From JAGWBD01 sp965197455 (GTDB taxonomy: Bacteria; Chloroflexota; Anaerolineae; Aggregatilineales; Phototrophicaceae): DNA of 64,000 nt. Of the stretch, positions 42,204 to 50,832 are shown one piece after another. The translations under genes were made by a program, and so were the position numbers. Within the stretch, counting starts at the first letter, position 1, and the number at the start of each line of letters is the position of its first letter. Below the pieces are notes generated by a model. That model was not told where the DNA came from, did no database searches, and saw only the letters and a list, made by a program, of their open reading frames with translations. The stretch covers positions 992,001-1,056,000 of the forward strand of contig OZ240208.1 of NCBI GenBank assembly GCA_965197455.1, in the 5' to 3' direction.

Positions 42204-43942
42204 CTCGCGTTGAGCGACCACTCTTTCAGGTTCACAAAACGCTTGCCGGAGTCTCCCGCCAAACCCAGCTGCACTCCCTGAACGCGTGCTGATGTGGCAT
42301 AGCTGACCAGTGGATAGTAGAGCGGGATGGCGATGACCCGATCCACAAAGGCTTGCTGAAACTCAACATAGAGCAATTTGCGATTGATGGCATGGGGCTC
42401 GCGCCGCGCCCGTTCCAGCAACTCGGAGATGCGCCGGTCATCAACACCGCCATAGTTGAGGCCGTCAGGATACTGACCTTCGTGCCAGAAAGTGTAAATG
42501 TCCGGGTCGGTGCTGTGCCCTGCCGTCAACTCGACCAGCGCCGCATCGAAGTCGCCCGACTGCAATCGCTGCTGATACCTCGTTGCCGGCTCCGGCGTCA
42601 CCTGCACTTCAAGGCCCAGCTGTGACCATTGCGCAGCAAACTCGCCCAGCATGCTGACCAGGGTGGCGTCATCCGGCGACAGGATGGCGAAAGACACCCG
42701 CCCGTTTGCCGCAACCTCACGCGAACGAGCGGTTTCGAGCAACCAGCGTGCCGCTTCAAGGTCCTTGTCCGCCCAGGCCAGCTCCGCCGACCACGCCCAG
42801 GAGCCTGGCCACAGCGGACTGTCCGCCACAACCGCGCGGTTCAGCAGCATTCGTTCAACAACCTGCGCCCGCTCTATGCCCGTGACCAACGCCAGACGCA
42901 GGCGTTGTTCGCGGAAGAATTCGGTCTCTTCGCGTTGCCAGTTGAAGATCAGGATGCCCACAGTCTGCCCAACGGTGTTCGCCAGCTGCAACGGAGCCGA
43001 TTGCGCTGCCACCAGCAGGGAGTTGCGCTGCTGCCAGTTGCGGGCGACAAGACCATCAATGGCGCCCGCGTGCAAGGCCTTCAATGCCTCGTCGTAATGC
43101 GGAAACACCTGGAAGCGCATGCGCCCGATTTTCGGGCCAGTTCCGGCTTCTTCCCTGGCAAGCCATGTCGGCGCAGGTCGCAAATCAACCTGCGTCAGCG
43201 TGCCGCCTTCTTCACTGCGCAACGCCTCCAGCTGCCAGGGGCCGGTGCCTATGGGCGTCAGGTTGAATGGATGTTCGGCCAGTTGCGCCGGCGGCGTCCC
43301 CTGCAACGCGTGCCACGGCAGGACGGGCACCTGCAGTCTGTCCAGAAAACTGCCCAATGGCTGCGTCAGTCGAAAGCGCAGGACATTCGCGGCCAGCACC
43401 TCTATTTCTACCGTGCGCCAAAATCGACTGGCAGCAGCATCCCCCGGGAAATCCATCGCCTGCAAAAGCGAAAGAGTGAACAGTACATCGACTGCGCTGA
43501 AGGGGACGCCGTCCTGCCACAGCACATCGTCGCGCAGTGTGACGATGTACTCCAGGCCATTGGCGGCAATCAGCCAGTCGCGAGCCAGGGCCGGCACAGG
43601 CTCGCCATGCAAATTGATGGCTGTCAGGCCTTCGAAGATCAGCCCGCTGATGTCAGCCGCCGCCGAGCCGGGACTGGCCAGCAAGGGGTTCAGATGCTGC
43701 AGTGGGCCAACCACGCCTTCACGGAAGGTATGTGCTTCAGCAAGGTTGACGGGCTGTGTTACGACCGGTACAGCGGTTGGGACTGGTATGCCGGGGAGCC
43801 GGGTGCTGGCAGGAATGGGGTCAGGGTCAGTCGCCTGGGTCGAGGCGCTGCTGTTGACCAGCAGGCGCCAGCCCAGAATCGCGCCGAATAGCAGGCCTGC
43901 CAGCAGAAACAGCAAGAGCTGCCAGCGATATCCGCGCAGCAT
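42200..43942 (-). CDS. membrane-anchored SBP_bac_5 family solute-binding protein
   Basis: 580 residues. The N-terminus is an uncleaved-looking anchor (about 7-29) with no lipobox, then a Pro/Thr-rich linker, then a peptide-binding-protein fold: GLEYIVTLRDDVLWQDGVPFSA, FRLTQPLGSFLDRL, NLTPIGTGPWQLE and the C-lobe GDFDAALVELTAGHSTDPD. No permease or ATPase accompanies it, so it either feeds a transporter coded elsewhere or serves as a sensor. It is not close to the binding protein at 1824 (different anchor, no CxxC). It lies 47 bases from secG in the same direction. Confidence 0.85.
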   Translation of the reverse strand: MLRGYRWQLLLFLLAGLLFGAILGWRLLVNSSASTQATDPDPIPASTRLPGIPVPTAVPVVTQPVNLAEAHTFREGVVGPLQHLNPLLASPGSAAADISGLIFEGLTAINLHGEPVPALARDWLIAANGLEYIVTLRDDVLWQDGVPFSAVDVLFTLSLLQAMDFPGDAAASRFWRTVEIEVLAANVLRFRLTQPLGSFLDRLQVPVLPWHALQGTPPAQLAEHPFNLTPIGTGPWQLEALRSEEGGTLTQVDLRPAPTWLAREEAGTGPKIGRMRFQVFPHYDEALKALHAGAIDGLVARNWQQRNSLLVAAQSAPLQLANTVGQTVGILIFNWQREETEFFREQRLRLALVTGIERAQVVERMLLNRAVVADSPLWPGSWAWSAELAWADKDLEAARWLLETARSREVAANGRVSFAILSPDDATLVSMLGEFAAQWSQLGLEVQVTPEPATRYQQRLQSGDFDAALVELTAGHSTDPDIYTFWHEGQYPDGLNYGGVDDRRISELLERARREPHAINRKLLYVEFQQAFVDRVIAIPLYYPLVSYATSARVQGVQLGLAGDSGKRFVNLKEWSLNAS

Positions 43943-43989
43943 CGTTGCGCTCCGCAGCGCTTGCCAACGCCGACGTTGGCCTTGTCGGC

Positions 43990-44223
43990 TTACTGGAAGA
44001 CCAGCACTGCCACGATGGAAATTGCCAGGAAGAGTACGGCAATGACGATAGTGATTTGATAGAGCGTCTTTTCAAGCCCGCGCCGCGTACGCGCAATCCC
44101 GCCGCCGGCATCACCACCCAGCAGCGAACCAAGCCCGCCTCCCTTGACCTGCAGGAGGATCAGAACGATCAACAATAATGAGATGATGACTGCTGCAATT
44201 TGCAGCGCAGCCTGAATGTCCAT
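43990..44223 (-). CDS. secG: preprotein translocase subunit SecG
   Basis: 77 residues, two transmembrane helices (about 8-25 and 55-75) joined by the Gly-rich cytoplasmic loop LLQVKGGGLGSLLGGDAGGG. SecG joins SecYE and assists SecA-driven export. Length is typical. It is divergent from gpmI; a binding-protein gene follows. Confidence 0.92.
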   Translation of the reverse strand: MDIQAALQIAAVIISLLLIVLILLQVKGGGLGSLLGGDAGGGIARTRRGLEKTLYQITIVIAVLFLAISIVAVLVFQ

Positions 44224-44282
44224 GCACGCCCCCGAGCTGTCCGGCGCAGAAGTTTAGCAGGCTCTCCCGCTTTCTACAAGCG

Positions 44283-44311
44283 TGGACAGTCAGACAGCGC
44301 TGCGCTATGCT
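44283..44311 (+). promoter_or_regulatory. gpmI promoter
   Basis: TGGACA (44283-44288), 17 bases, TATGCT (44306-44311), 35 bases before the gpmI ATG. Same spacing as the other promoters seen here. Confidence 0.5.
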
Positions 44312-44346
44312 GCCGCCTCCAGGCGCAATTCACTCAGGGACAAACT

Positions 44347-45873
44347 ATGCCAGCCCCCGTACTTCTGCTCATCCTTGACGGTTGGGGCATTCGCGCCATG
44401 CGCGAGGGAAATGCCGTCGCCCAGGCGCGTACGCCAAGGCATGATCACTGGCTGCGCAACCATGAACGCGCCATCCTGCACAGCTCAGGTGAATGGGTCG
44501 GCCTCGTGCCCGGGCAAATGGGAAACTCCGAAGTCGGTCACCTGAACCTCGGCGCCGGCCGGGTTGTGTATCAGGACATCACCCGCATTGACAAGGCCAT
44601 CGTGGATGGCGAGCTGGCGCGCAATCTCGCCCTGCAGACAGCGCTGACAGGTGTGCGCGAGCGCGGTCGCAACCTGCATCTCGTCGGTTTGCTTGGCCCC
44701 GGTGGTGTGCACAGCCACCAGCGCCACTTGAATGCCCTGCTCGAAATCGCTGCCGCAGCCGAAATTAACCCCCTGCTGCACATCATCACTGACGGGCGTG
44801 ACACACCGTTGGACGGCAGTGATCGCTATCTTGCAGCGCTTGAGGAGACGCAGCAAGCGACAGGCGTGGGGCGGATTGCTACGCTGAGCGGGCGTTACTT
44901 CGCCATGGACCGCGATCGTCGCCGGGAGCGCACGCGCCTCGCCTTCGACGCCATGGTCAAACGCTCAGGCCACCGCGCCACAAATGCTGCCGCTGCGCTG
45001 AATGGCGCCAGGGAACGTGACGAGAGCGACGAATTCATCACGCCCACCGTCATCGGCGGCCCGGAATTCGCCATGCAGCCGGGAGACTGCGTCCTCTTCT
45101 ACAACTTCCGCGCCGACCGCATGCGCCAGCTGGTACAGGCCTTAACGCTTGACGAGGTTGAGGGCGCAGACGGGTTTGACCTTCCGTCCGGGTTGGAAGT
45201 ACTCACCTTCACCAGCTACATGGATGGGCTTCCGGCGACGGTGCTCTTCCCGCCGCAGCAGTTGCGCAACACGCTCGCCGAATGGCTGAGCGCGCAGGGC
45301 CGCAGCCAGTACCACAGTGCGGAGACCGAGAAGTATCCACACGTCACCTTCTTCTTCAACGGCCGCCGCGAGCAAGCCTGGCCAGGAGAGAGCCGCGCCA
45401 TCATCCCTTCGCCAAAGGTCGCGACCTATGACCTCGCGCCGGAAATGAGCGCGCGCGGCCTGACCGAAGCAACTCTGGCACGGCTTGCCAGTCACGACGA
45501 CAATTTCCTGCTCGTCAATTTCGCCAACCCCGACATGGTCGGCCACACCGGCTCACTGCCAGCGGCCATCGCTGCTGTGGAATGCGTCGATGATTGCGCC
45601 GGCCAACTGGTCGATGCGGTGCTGGCAAGGAGCGGCGTCGCCGTCGTCACCGCGGATCATGGCAACTGCGAGCGCATGGTCGACCTGGGCAGTGGCGGCC
45701 CACACACCTGGCACACGACAGGGCCGGTCTCCCTGTTCGTCATCGGCGCCGGCTATCACGATTTGCGCGCCAGCGGCGCCCTGGCAGACGTCGCCCCCAC
45801 CGTGCTCGAACTGCTTGGAATCGATCCTCCATCTGAAATGACCGGGCACAGCCTAATCCTCAAGCAGGATTGA
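44347..45873 (+). CDS. gpmI: 2,3-bisphosphoglycerate-independent phosphoglycerate mutase
   Basis: 508 residues, Mn-dependent 3-PG/2-PG mutase of glycolysis and gluconeogenesis. N-terminal VLLLILDGWGIR, the nucleophile Ser61 in GQMGNSEVGHLNLGAG, ITDGRDTPLDG, RADRMRQL and the second metal site TADHGNCERM with THTWHTTGPV-like spacing. ATG 44347 lies after AGGGA; the open frame upstream is not used. Alkaline-phosphatase-superfamily enzyme of normal length (about 510). Confidence 0.95.
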   Translation: MPAPVLLLILDGWGIRAMREGNAVAQARTPRHDHWLRNHERAILHSSGEWVGLVPGQMGNSEVGHLNLGAGRVVYQDITRIDKAIVDGELARNLALQTALTGVRERGRNLHLVGLLGPGGVHSHQRHLNALLEIAAAAEINPLLHIITDGRDTPLDGSDRYLAALEETQQATGVGRIATLSGRYFAMDRDRRRERTRLAFDAMVKRSGHRATNAAAALNGARERDESDEFITPTVIGGPEFAMQPGDCVLFYNFRADRMRQLVQALTLDEVEGADGFDLPSGLEVLTFTSYMDGLPATVLFPPQQLRNTLAEWLSAQGRSQYHSAETEKYPHVTFFFNGRREQAWPGESRAIIPSPKVATYDLAPEMSARGLTEATLARLASHDDNFLLVNFANPDMVGHTGSLPAAIAAVECVDDCAGQLVDAVLARSGVAVVTADHGNCERMVDLGSGGPHTWHTTGPVSLFVIGAGYHDLRASGALADVAPTVLELLGIDPPSEMTGHSLILKQD

Positions 45874-45956
45874 GAACAGCGATTCCCGCATCTGGCACCG
45901 GACCGGCGCTTGCGCTACCCTGTTCCCACGATTTCCGAACCATGTCGGAGGACAAA

Positions 45957-46595
45957 ATGGTGAAGGCACTGATTGTGCAGGGCGGCTGGCAAGGTCATGA
46001 GCCGAAGGGCGTTGCTGACCTGCTGGAAGGTTCACTAAAGCGCAGCGGAGCCGACGTCACGGTCGCCGATACGCTCGATGCCTTTGTGAACAATGACCTG
46101 GCCGGTTTCGATCTGCTGGTCCCGATCTGGACGATGGGCGAAATCAGCAATGAACAGATGATGCCGGTGCTGCAGGCCGTTCATGAGCAGGGCGTGGGTA
46201 TCGGCGGTGTCCATGGCGGAATGTGCGACGCCTTCCGCCAGCAGACCGAGTGGCAGTTCATGTGCGGCGGCCAGTGGGTCGCGCACCCTGGCAATGATGG
46301 CGTCAATTACACCGTGGAAATGAATCCTGCCGAACCCGACCCCATCACGGACGGTGTTTCGACCCTGAATATCTGCTCAGAGCAGTACTACCTGCACGTT
46401 GACCCCGGCAATCGAGTGCTGGCGAGCACCACCTTTGGCGATGGCACAGTCATGCCCGTCGTTTGGACAAAAAATTACGGCATGGGGCGGGTTTTCTATT
46501 GTTCCCTGGGGCATCATGTGGATGTCATTGAACCGCCGGAAATCCTGACGATGATCACCCGCGGTCTTCTGTGGGCCGCCGCCGGCAACAACTGA
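45957..46595 (+). CDS. ThuA-like glutamine-amidotransferase-fold protein
   Basis: 212 residues. Start ATG 45957 is five bases after GGAGG; an ATG 15 bases earlier is in frame. ThuA-type segments: VKALIVQGGWQGHEP, FDLLVPIWTMGEIS, GGVHGGMCDAFR, GGQWVAHPG, SEQYYLHVDP, VVWTKNYGMGRVFYCSLGHH and a final LLWAA. ThuA proteins take part in sugar (trehalose, glucosamine) handling and the fold resembles class I glutamine amidotransferases, but a Cys-His-Glu triad is not evident. It follows gpmI by about 80 bases in the same direction and may be cotranscribed. Confidence 0.85.
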   Translation: MVKALIVQGGWQGHEPKGVADLLEGSLKRSGADVTVADTLDAFVNNDLAGFDLLVPIWTMGEISNEQMMPVLQAVHEQGVGIGGVHGGMCDAFRQQTEWQFMCGGQWVAHPGNDGVNYTVEMNPAEPDPITDGVSTLNICSEQYYLHVDPGNRVLASTTFGDGTVMPVVWTKNYGMGRVFYCSLGHHVDVIEPPEILTMITRGLLWAAAGNN

Positions 46596-46649
46596 ACCTG
46601 AGCAGCCGCAGCCAGACGCGTGCGCTTTTGTTTGCTTTTGCCAGGAGTT

Positions 46650-46695
46650 CCCTGATTGCTCAACACCGATTCTGAAAAATCGGGGGAAATCAGGG
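46650..46695 (+). terminator. nested hairpin, possible terminator after the ThuA-like gene
   Basis: Two perfect stems one inside the other: outer CCCTGATT/AATCAGGG (46650-46657 with 46688-46695), inner CCGATT/AATCGG (46666-46671 with 46678-46683). Downstream is TTATTCTG, a weak T-rich end. It could terminate the gpmI-ThuA transcript or be a structured leader element of amtB. Confidence 0.5.
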
Positions 46696-46730
46696 TTATT
46701 CTGTCACCCTGACACGTCATCTTCATGCAT

Positions 46731-46748
46731 TTTGCCACAACTGGCAAA
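46731..46748. repeat. inverted repeat upstream of amtB
   Basis: Perfect arms TTTGCCA and TGGCAAA separated by CAAC, about 100 bases before the amtB ATG. A second, weaker dyad TTGTG...CACAA follows. The symmetry and place suggest an operator for a nitrogen or other regulator; no known consensus was matched. Confidence 0.5.
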
Positions 46749-46848
46749 TTTACGGCTGTACTGTTGTGGATTTCTCACAATGAATTCTTGGTTGAACTTC
46801 CCCAAAATGCAGGGTTGTCGTCATTTGGTCTTCGGAGGAGTACTACGC

Positions 46849-48264
46849 ATGCACAACAGGCGAATCGGGTTCAAACTGCTGTTCCTGTTCGTCCTTGCCT
46901 GGGCCGTCGGCAGTTTGCTGACCGGCGTCGTTTTTGGGCAAGATGACGCGGCAGGAGGCGAGGCTGCCGCGGAGGAAATGATGGAAGTCGAAATGGCCAC
47001 CGCGGAAGACCTGGGGGGTGTCGTCAGCAATCTCGACACGGTCTGGATGCTGGTCGCGGGCTTCCTCGTCTTCTTCATGCAGGCAGGCTTCGGTCTGCTT
47101 GAGGCCGGGCTGGTGCGCGCCCGCAACGTAGTCAACATTCTGATGAAGAATGTTTTCGACCTCGCAATCGGCGCAGTCGGTTTCTGGGCAATTGGCTTCG
47201 GATTGATGTTCGGTGCCGGCAACGGTTTCTTCGGTCAGGAGTGGTTCTTCCTGAGCGACCTGCCGGATATCTATCCCGGACTAACCGTACCAAGCTACGC
47301 CTTCTTCTTCTTCCAGTTCGCCTTTGCCGCCACAGCGGCCACCATCGCCAGCGGTGCGATGGCCGGGCGAACCGAGTTCAAGGGCTATCTGCTCTACAGC
47401 TTCATCGTCACGATCTTCATCTACCCCGTGGTGGGTCACTGGATCTGGGGCGGCGGCTGGATCGCGGAGACAGCCTTCCACGACTTTGCCGGTTCTACCG
47501 TTGTGCACTCCACCGGAGCATGGGTGGGCCTGGTCGGCGCCATCATCCTCGGCCCGCGCAAGTATCGCTTCGGCCGTGAAGGCGCCCCCATGCCCGGCCA
47601 CAGCATGACTCTGGCCGCGCTCGGCACCCTGATCCTCTGGCTGGGCTGGTTCGGCTTCAACCCCGGCAGCCAGCTGGACGCTGACGCGCTCAGCATCGCG
47701 CGCATCACCGTTACCACGAACCTCGCCGCCGCGGCTGGTGCCCTGGTGGCCATGTTCGTTGGCTGGTACCATGGTGGCAAGCCGCAGCTCCCCTGGGGAC
47801 TGAACGGCGCGCTGGCCGGCCTGGTATCCATCACCGCGCCCACAGCGGTCGTCACCCCCTTCGAGGCTATCATCATCGGCGCGATCGGTGGCATCATCAT
47901 GTACATCGGCGTGAACACCCTGGAACGCCTTGGCATCGACGATGTGGTCGGCGCCACTTCAGTTCACGGCTTCTGCGGTGTCTGGGGCACGTTGTCGGTC
48001 GGCCTCTTCATGGCGGACGCCGGTCTGTTCCATGGCGGCGGCTTCGACCAGTTGATAGCCCAGGCCGTCGGTGTCGTGGCAGTAGCGGTCTTCGTGCTCG
48101 TCTCCGCCTGGATTATGTTCAGTTTCATTCGCTCGACGGTTGGGTTGCGCGTGCCGGAAGAAGCCGAGGCGCTCGGCCTGGACATCTACGAGCACGGCGC
48201 CGTCGCCTATCCGGAATTCACCAACTCGCCCAGCGAGCCTGTCCCGTCCGACATGAGCCAGTAG
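46849..48264 (+). CDS. amtB: ammonium transporter
   Basis: 471 residues, Amt/MEP/Rh family. Start ATG 46849 follows GGAGGAG; a 39-codon open stretch upstream is not used. A probable signal peptide (about 8-30, ending near VVFGQ) precedes an acidic segment rich in Ala and Glu, then 11 membrane helices. The pore histidines are seen in VVHSTGAWVGLVGA and SVHGFCGVWGTL, with the family stretch FQFAFAATAATIASGAMAGR. Uptake of NH4+ under nitrogen limitation; blocked by the PII protein coded 14 bases downstream. Confidence 0.95.
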   Translation: MHNRRIGFKLLFLFVLAWAVGSLLTGVVFGQDDAAGGEAAAEEMMEVEMATAEDLGGVVSNLDTVWMLVAGFLVFFMQAGFGLLEAGLVRARNVVNILMKNVFDLAIGAVGFWAIGFGLMFGAGNGFFGQEWFFLSDLPDIYPGLTVPSYAFFFFQFAFAATAATIASGAMAGRTEFKGYLLYSFIVTIFIYPVVGHWIWGGGWIAETAFHDFAGSTVVHSTGAWVGLVGAIILGPRKYRFGREGAPMPGHSMTLAALGTLILWLGWFGFNPGSQLDADALSIARITVTTNLAAAAGALVAMFVGWYHGGKPQLPWGLNGALAGLVSITAPTAVVTPFEAIIIGAIGGIIMYIGVNTLERLGIDDVVGATSVHGFCGVWGTLSVGLFMADAGLFHGGGFDQLIAQAVGVVAVAVFVLVSAWIMFSFIRSTVGLRVPEEAEALGLDIYEHGAVAYPEFTNSPSEPVPSDMSQ

Positions 48265-48278
48265 CAGAGGGCTAACCC

Positions 48279-48662
48279 ATGATCAAGAAGATTGAAGCCA
48301 TCATTCGCTCCGAAAAGCTCTCCGCCACCATCACCGAGCTCTCGGCCATCGGCATCGTCGGACTCTCGGTCCAGCCCGTCAAGGGGCGCGGGCGCGGCGC
48401 TGGCATACAGCTGCAGTGGCGCGGCGATTCCTACAACGTCGGCCTGTTGCCGAAAACCTTGGTTACCATCATCCTCAGCGAGGAAAATGTAGAGGCCACC
48501 GTCGCTGCCATCCGCAGCGCCGCCAGCACCGGCAGGCAAGGCGACGGGATGATCTTCGTCTCTCCGGTCGAAGACATCATGCGCATCAGCACTGGCGAGA
48601 CCGGTCGCGAAGCCATCAGTTATCAGGGTGACATCGATACACGCAGTAAAATGGGAGCCTGA
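48279..48662 (+). CDS. glnK: PII nitrogen-regulatory protein (GlnK type)
   Basis: 127 residues. Start KKIEAIIRSEKL, T-loop region about 37-58 with a Tyr in RGDSYNVGLLPK at the usual uridylylation place, and the C-terminal signature STGRQGDGMIFVSPVEDIMR followed by RISTGETGREAI. PII proteins bind ATP/ADP and 2-oxoglutarate and close AmtB with the T-loop. The T-loop is unlike the enteric one: Trp where Tyr46 occurs, one extra residue, and VGLL for VDFL. Pairing with amtB supports a GlnK role. Confidence 0.93.
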   Translation: MIKKIEAIIRSEKLSATITELSAIGIVGLSVQPVKGRGRGAGIQLQWRGDSYNVGLLPKTLVTIILSEENVEATVAAIRSAASTGRQGDGMIFVSPVEDIMRISTGETGREAISYQGDIDTRSKMGA

Positions 48663-48687
48663 ACCGGCAAGACAGCGTTTTGGCTTC

Positions 48688-48720
48688 GGGGCTGGTCAGT
48701 TGACCGGCCCCTTTGCGTTT
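48688..48720 (+). terminator. terminator of amtB-glnK
   Basis: Stem GGGGC/GCCCC (48688-48692 with 48707-48711) extended through a T-G pair into GGTC/GACC with a short AGTT-type loop, followed by TTTGCGTTT. Placed 26 bases after the glnK stop. Confidence 0.75.
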
Positions 48721-48739
48721 ACAGAAGCTGGAGGAAAGT

Positions 48740-50230
48740 ATGGACATTCTGGTGAAAGCTGGCGCCCTGCACCAGCAGACTGCGACGGCGCACATTCATT
48801 TTGTCGCAGAAGATCAAAGCGAGTCGCTCCTGCAGCACACTCCCGCAACCGGACCGCTGGCTGCGATATGGGCGAGTGGCGACTTCAGTGGCGTAGAGGA
48901 CCAACTGGTCAGGCTATACCCTGCCCAGCCCGGCCCGCGGCTGATCCTTGTCGGACTGGGGGACTCAGGCGGCGTCACTGCGGCCACCTTGCGCACGGCA
49001 GCCGCGCGGGCCCTGCGCAATGCGCGCGACCTGGGCGTTGATCAGGTGGCGCTGCTCCTGCCTGAACTGCTGCCGGTCGGGGCAGCCGCAGAAGCAGTGA
49101 GTGAAGGCGCCTTGCTGGGCCACTACCACTACCAAGGCCTGAAGACCACGCCTGCGACACCTGAGCTCCCGCGCGAACTGACGCTGGTCGTCAATGATGA
49201 GAACAACCTTGCCGCAGCCCAGGCCGGTGCGCGCGCTGGCCAGGCAATTGCCCAGGGCGCCTGCCTGGCGCGTGATCTGGTGAACACGCCCGCCAACTAT
49301 TGCGCGCCCGCCGACCTTGCCGTGGCAGCCGGTGCTATCTCCGGGCTGCGGGTCGAGGTGCTAGAGCGCGCACAGATGGAAACGTTGGGCATGGGCGCTC
49401 TGCTAGGCGTCGCGCAAGGCAGCGAGACGCCGCCAAAGTTCATCATCATGGAACACAATGCCGAACGCGCCGACACACTCGACAGCGTCGTACTGGCCGG
49501 CAAGGGCATCACCTTTGATACCGGCGGCTACAGTCTCAAGTCAGTCACGGGCATGGTCGGCATGAAGAGCGACATGGGTGGCGGCGCGGCAGTGATCGGG
49601 GCCATGCAGGCCATCAGCGCGCTGCAGCCGGAGCTGCATGTGGTGGGGCTGGTGCCGGCAGTCGATAACCTGGTCAGCGCCCGCGCCATCCGGCCCCAGG
49701 ATGTACTCACCGCCAGCAATGGCCTCACCATCGAAATCATCAGCACGGATGCTGAAGGACGCCTGATCCTGGCCGACGCGCTGGTCTATGCCGAGCGCTA
49801 CCAGCCGGCCGCCGTTATCGACATTGCAACGCTCACTGGAGCCTGCGTGACCGCGCTGGGGTCTGCTGCAGCCGGCCTGTTCAGCAACCATGACGGGCTG
49901 CGCGACGCCCTGCTGGCGGCATCCGGCCGCAGTGACGAGCGCATCTGGCCGCTACCGCTCTTCCCGGATTACGACAAGGCGCTGGAGTCGCAGGCAGCCG
50001 ACTTGAAGAACAGCGCAGCGCCCTTCACCGGAGTGGGCACTTCAGCGGCCTTTCTGCAGCGCTTCACGGACTGCCCGGCCTGGGCGCACCTGGACATCGC
50101 CGGCGTGGTTGGCATCGAAGGAATGGGCAGCATCGACCGCGAGAATCCGCTGGTGCCGGAAAAGGGCGCGACCGGCTTCGGCGCGCGTCTGTTTGTGGAC
50201 CTTGTGCGCAACTGGCAGTCGCTGGACTAG
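48740..50230 (+). CDS. pepA: leucyl aminopeptidase (M17)
   Basis: 496 residues, cytosolic two-metal aminopeptidase. An N-terminal domain (about 1-165) is followed by the catalytic domain with GKGITFDTGGYSLK, GMKSDMGGGAAVIGAM and STDAEGRLILADALVYAERY, the usual NTDAEGRL signature with Ser for Asn. The conserved Lys, Asp and Glu metal ligands are all present. ATG 48740 follows GGAGG; the nine codons of upstream frame are not used. The 3' end overlaps the convergent DJ-1/PfpI gene by four bases. Confidence 0.93.
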   Translation: MDILVKAGALHQQTATAHIHFVAEDQSESLLQHTPATGPLAAIWASGDFSGVEDQLVRLYPAQPGPRLILVGLGDSGGVTAATLRTAAARALRNARDLGVDQVALLLPELLPVGAAAEAVSEGALLGHYHYQGLKTTPATPELPRELTLVVNDENNLAAAQAGARAGQAIAQGACLARDLVNTPANYCAPADLAVAAGAISGLRVEVLERAQMETLGMGALLGVAQGSETPPKFIIMEHNAERADTLDSVVLAGKGITFDTGGYSLKSVTGMVGMKSDMGGGAAVIGAMQAISALQPELHVVGLVPAVDNLVSARAIRPQDVLTASNGLTIEIISTDAEGRLILADALVYAERYQPAAVIDIATLTGACVTALGSAAAGLFSNHDGLRDALLAASGRSDERIWPLPLFPDYDKALESQAADLKNSAAPFTGVGTSAAFLQRFTDCPAWAHLDIAGVVGIEGMGSIDRENPLVPEKGATGFGARLFVDLVRNWQSLD

Positions 50231-50832
50231 TCCACCCGGCCCTGCGGCCAGTACTCATATTCCATGTGCCGCGCAGTAGCTGCGGCATGTTCTGCACCCA
50301 GCAAGCGCTCGACGATGTGCAGGGCCATGTCGATGCCGGCGGAGATTCCGGCCGATGTGACGATGCGGCCATTGTCCACATAGCGCGTGTCGCGCAGTAC
50401 CTGCGTCTCCGGTGCCAGCGAGGCCAACAAATCCAGCGAACCCCGGTGCGTGGTCGCGCTCAATCCCTGCAACAAGCCCGCCTGCGCCAGCAACAACGAG
50501 CCGGTACACACCGAAAGAGTTAGTTCAGTGCGCGCATACTGCTCGCGAATCCAGCCGAGCAACGCTTCGTCCTGCAGCAGGGGACGCGTGCCCTGGCCGC
50601 CCGGAATGACCAGCAAGTCTGGCGTCGGACAATCCTTCAGGTTGAAGTCCGGATTGACGCTCAGTCCATTGCGGGCGATGACCGGGCCTGGCTTGCCGGC
50701 AATGGTGTAAACGCGAAAAGGTGGCACCTCGCTGTGGGAAGCGGCGACGGAGAAGACTTCGAAGGGCCCGCAGAAGTCCAGCAGCTCCACATCGTCAAAG
50801 ATCAGGATGGCCACGTTACGTGGTTCAGTCAT
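50227..50832 (-). CDS. DJ-1/PfpI family protein (isonitrile-hydratase-like)
   Basis: 201 residues. Segments VAILIFDDVELLDFCGPFEV, LLVIPGGQGTR, the nucleophile elbow SVCTGSLLLAQAGLL and TSAGISAGIDMALHIVERLLG. The Cys in SVCTG is the expected reactive residue. This branch includes isonitrile hydratases and sensor-like proteins fused to AraC regulators; the reaction is unknown. ATG 50832 lies inside the end of ogt (eight-base overlap), so it is the last gene of a coupled sigma-ogt-pfpI operon. Open frame upstream of the ATG is within ogt. Confidence 0.85.
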   Translation of the reverse strand: MTEPRNVAILIFDDVELLDFCGPFEVFSVAASHSEVPPFRVYTIAGKPGPVIARNGLSVNPDFNLKDCPTPDLLVIPGGQGTRPLLQDEALLGWIREQYARTELTLSVCTGSLLLAQAGLLQGLSATTHRGSLDLLASLAPETQVLRDTRYVDNGRIVTSAGISAGIDMALHIVERLLGAEHAAATARHMEYEYWPQGRVD

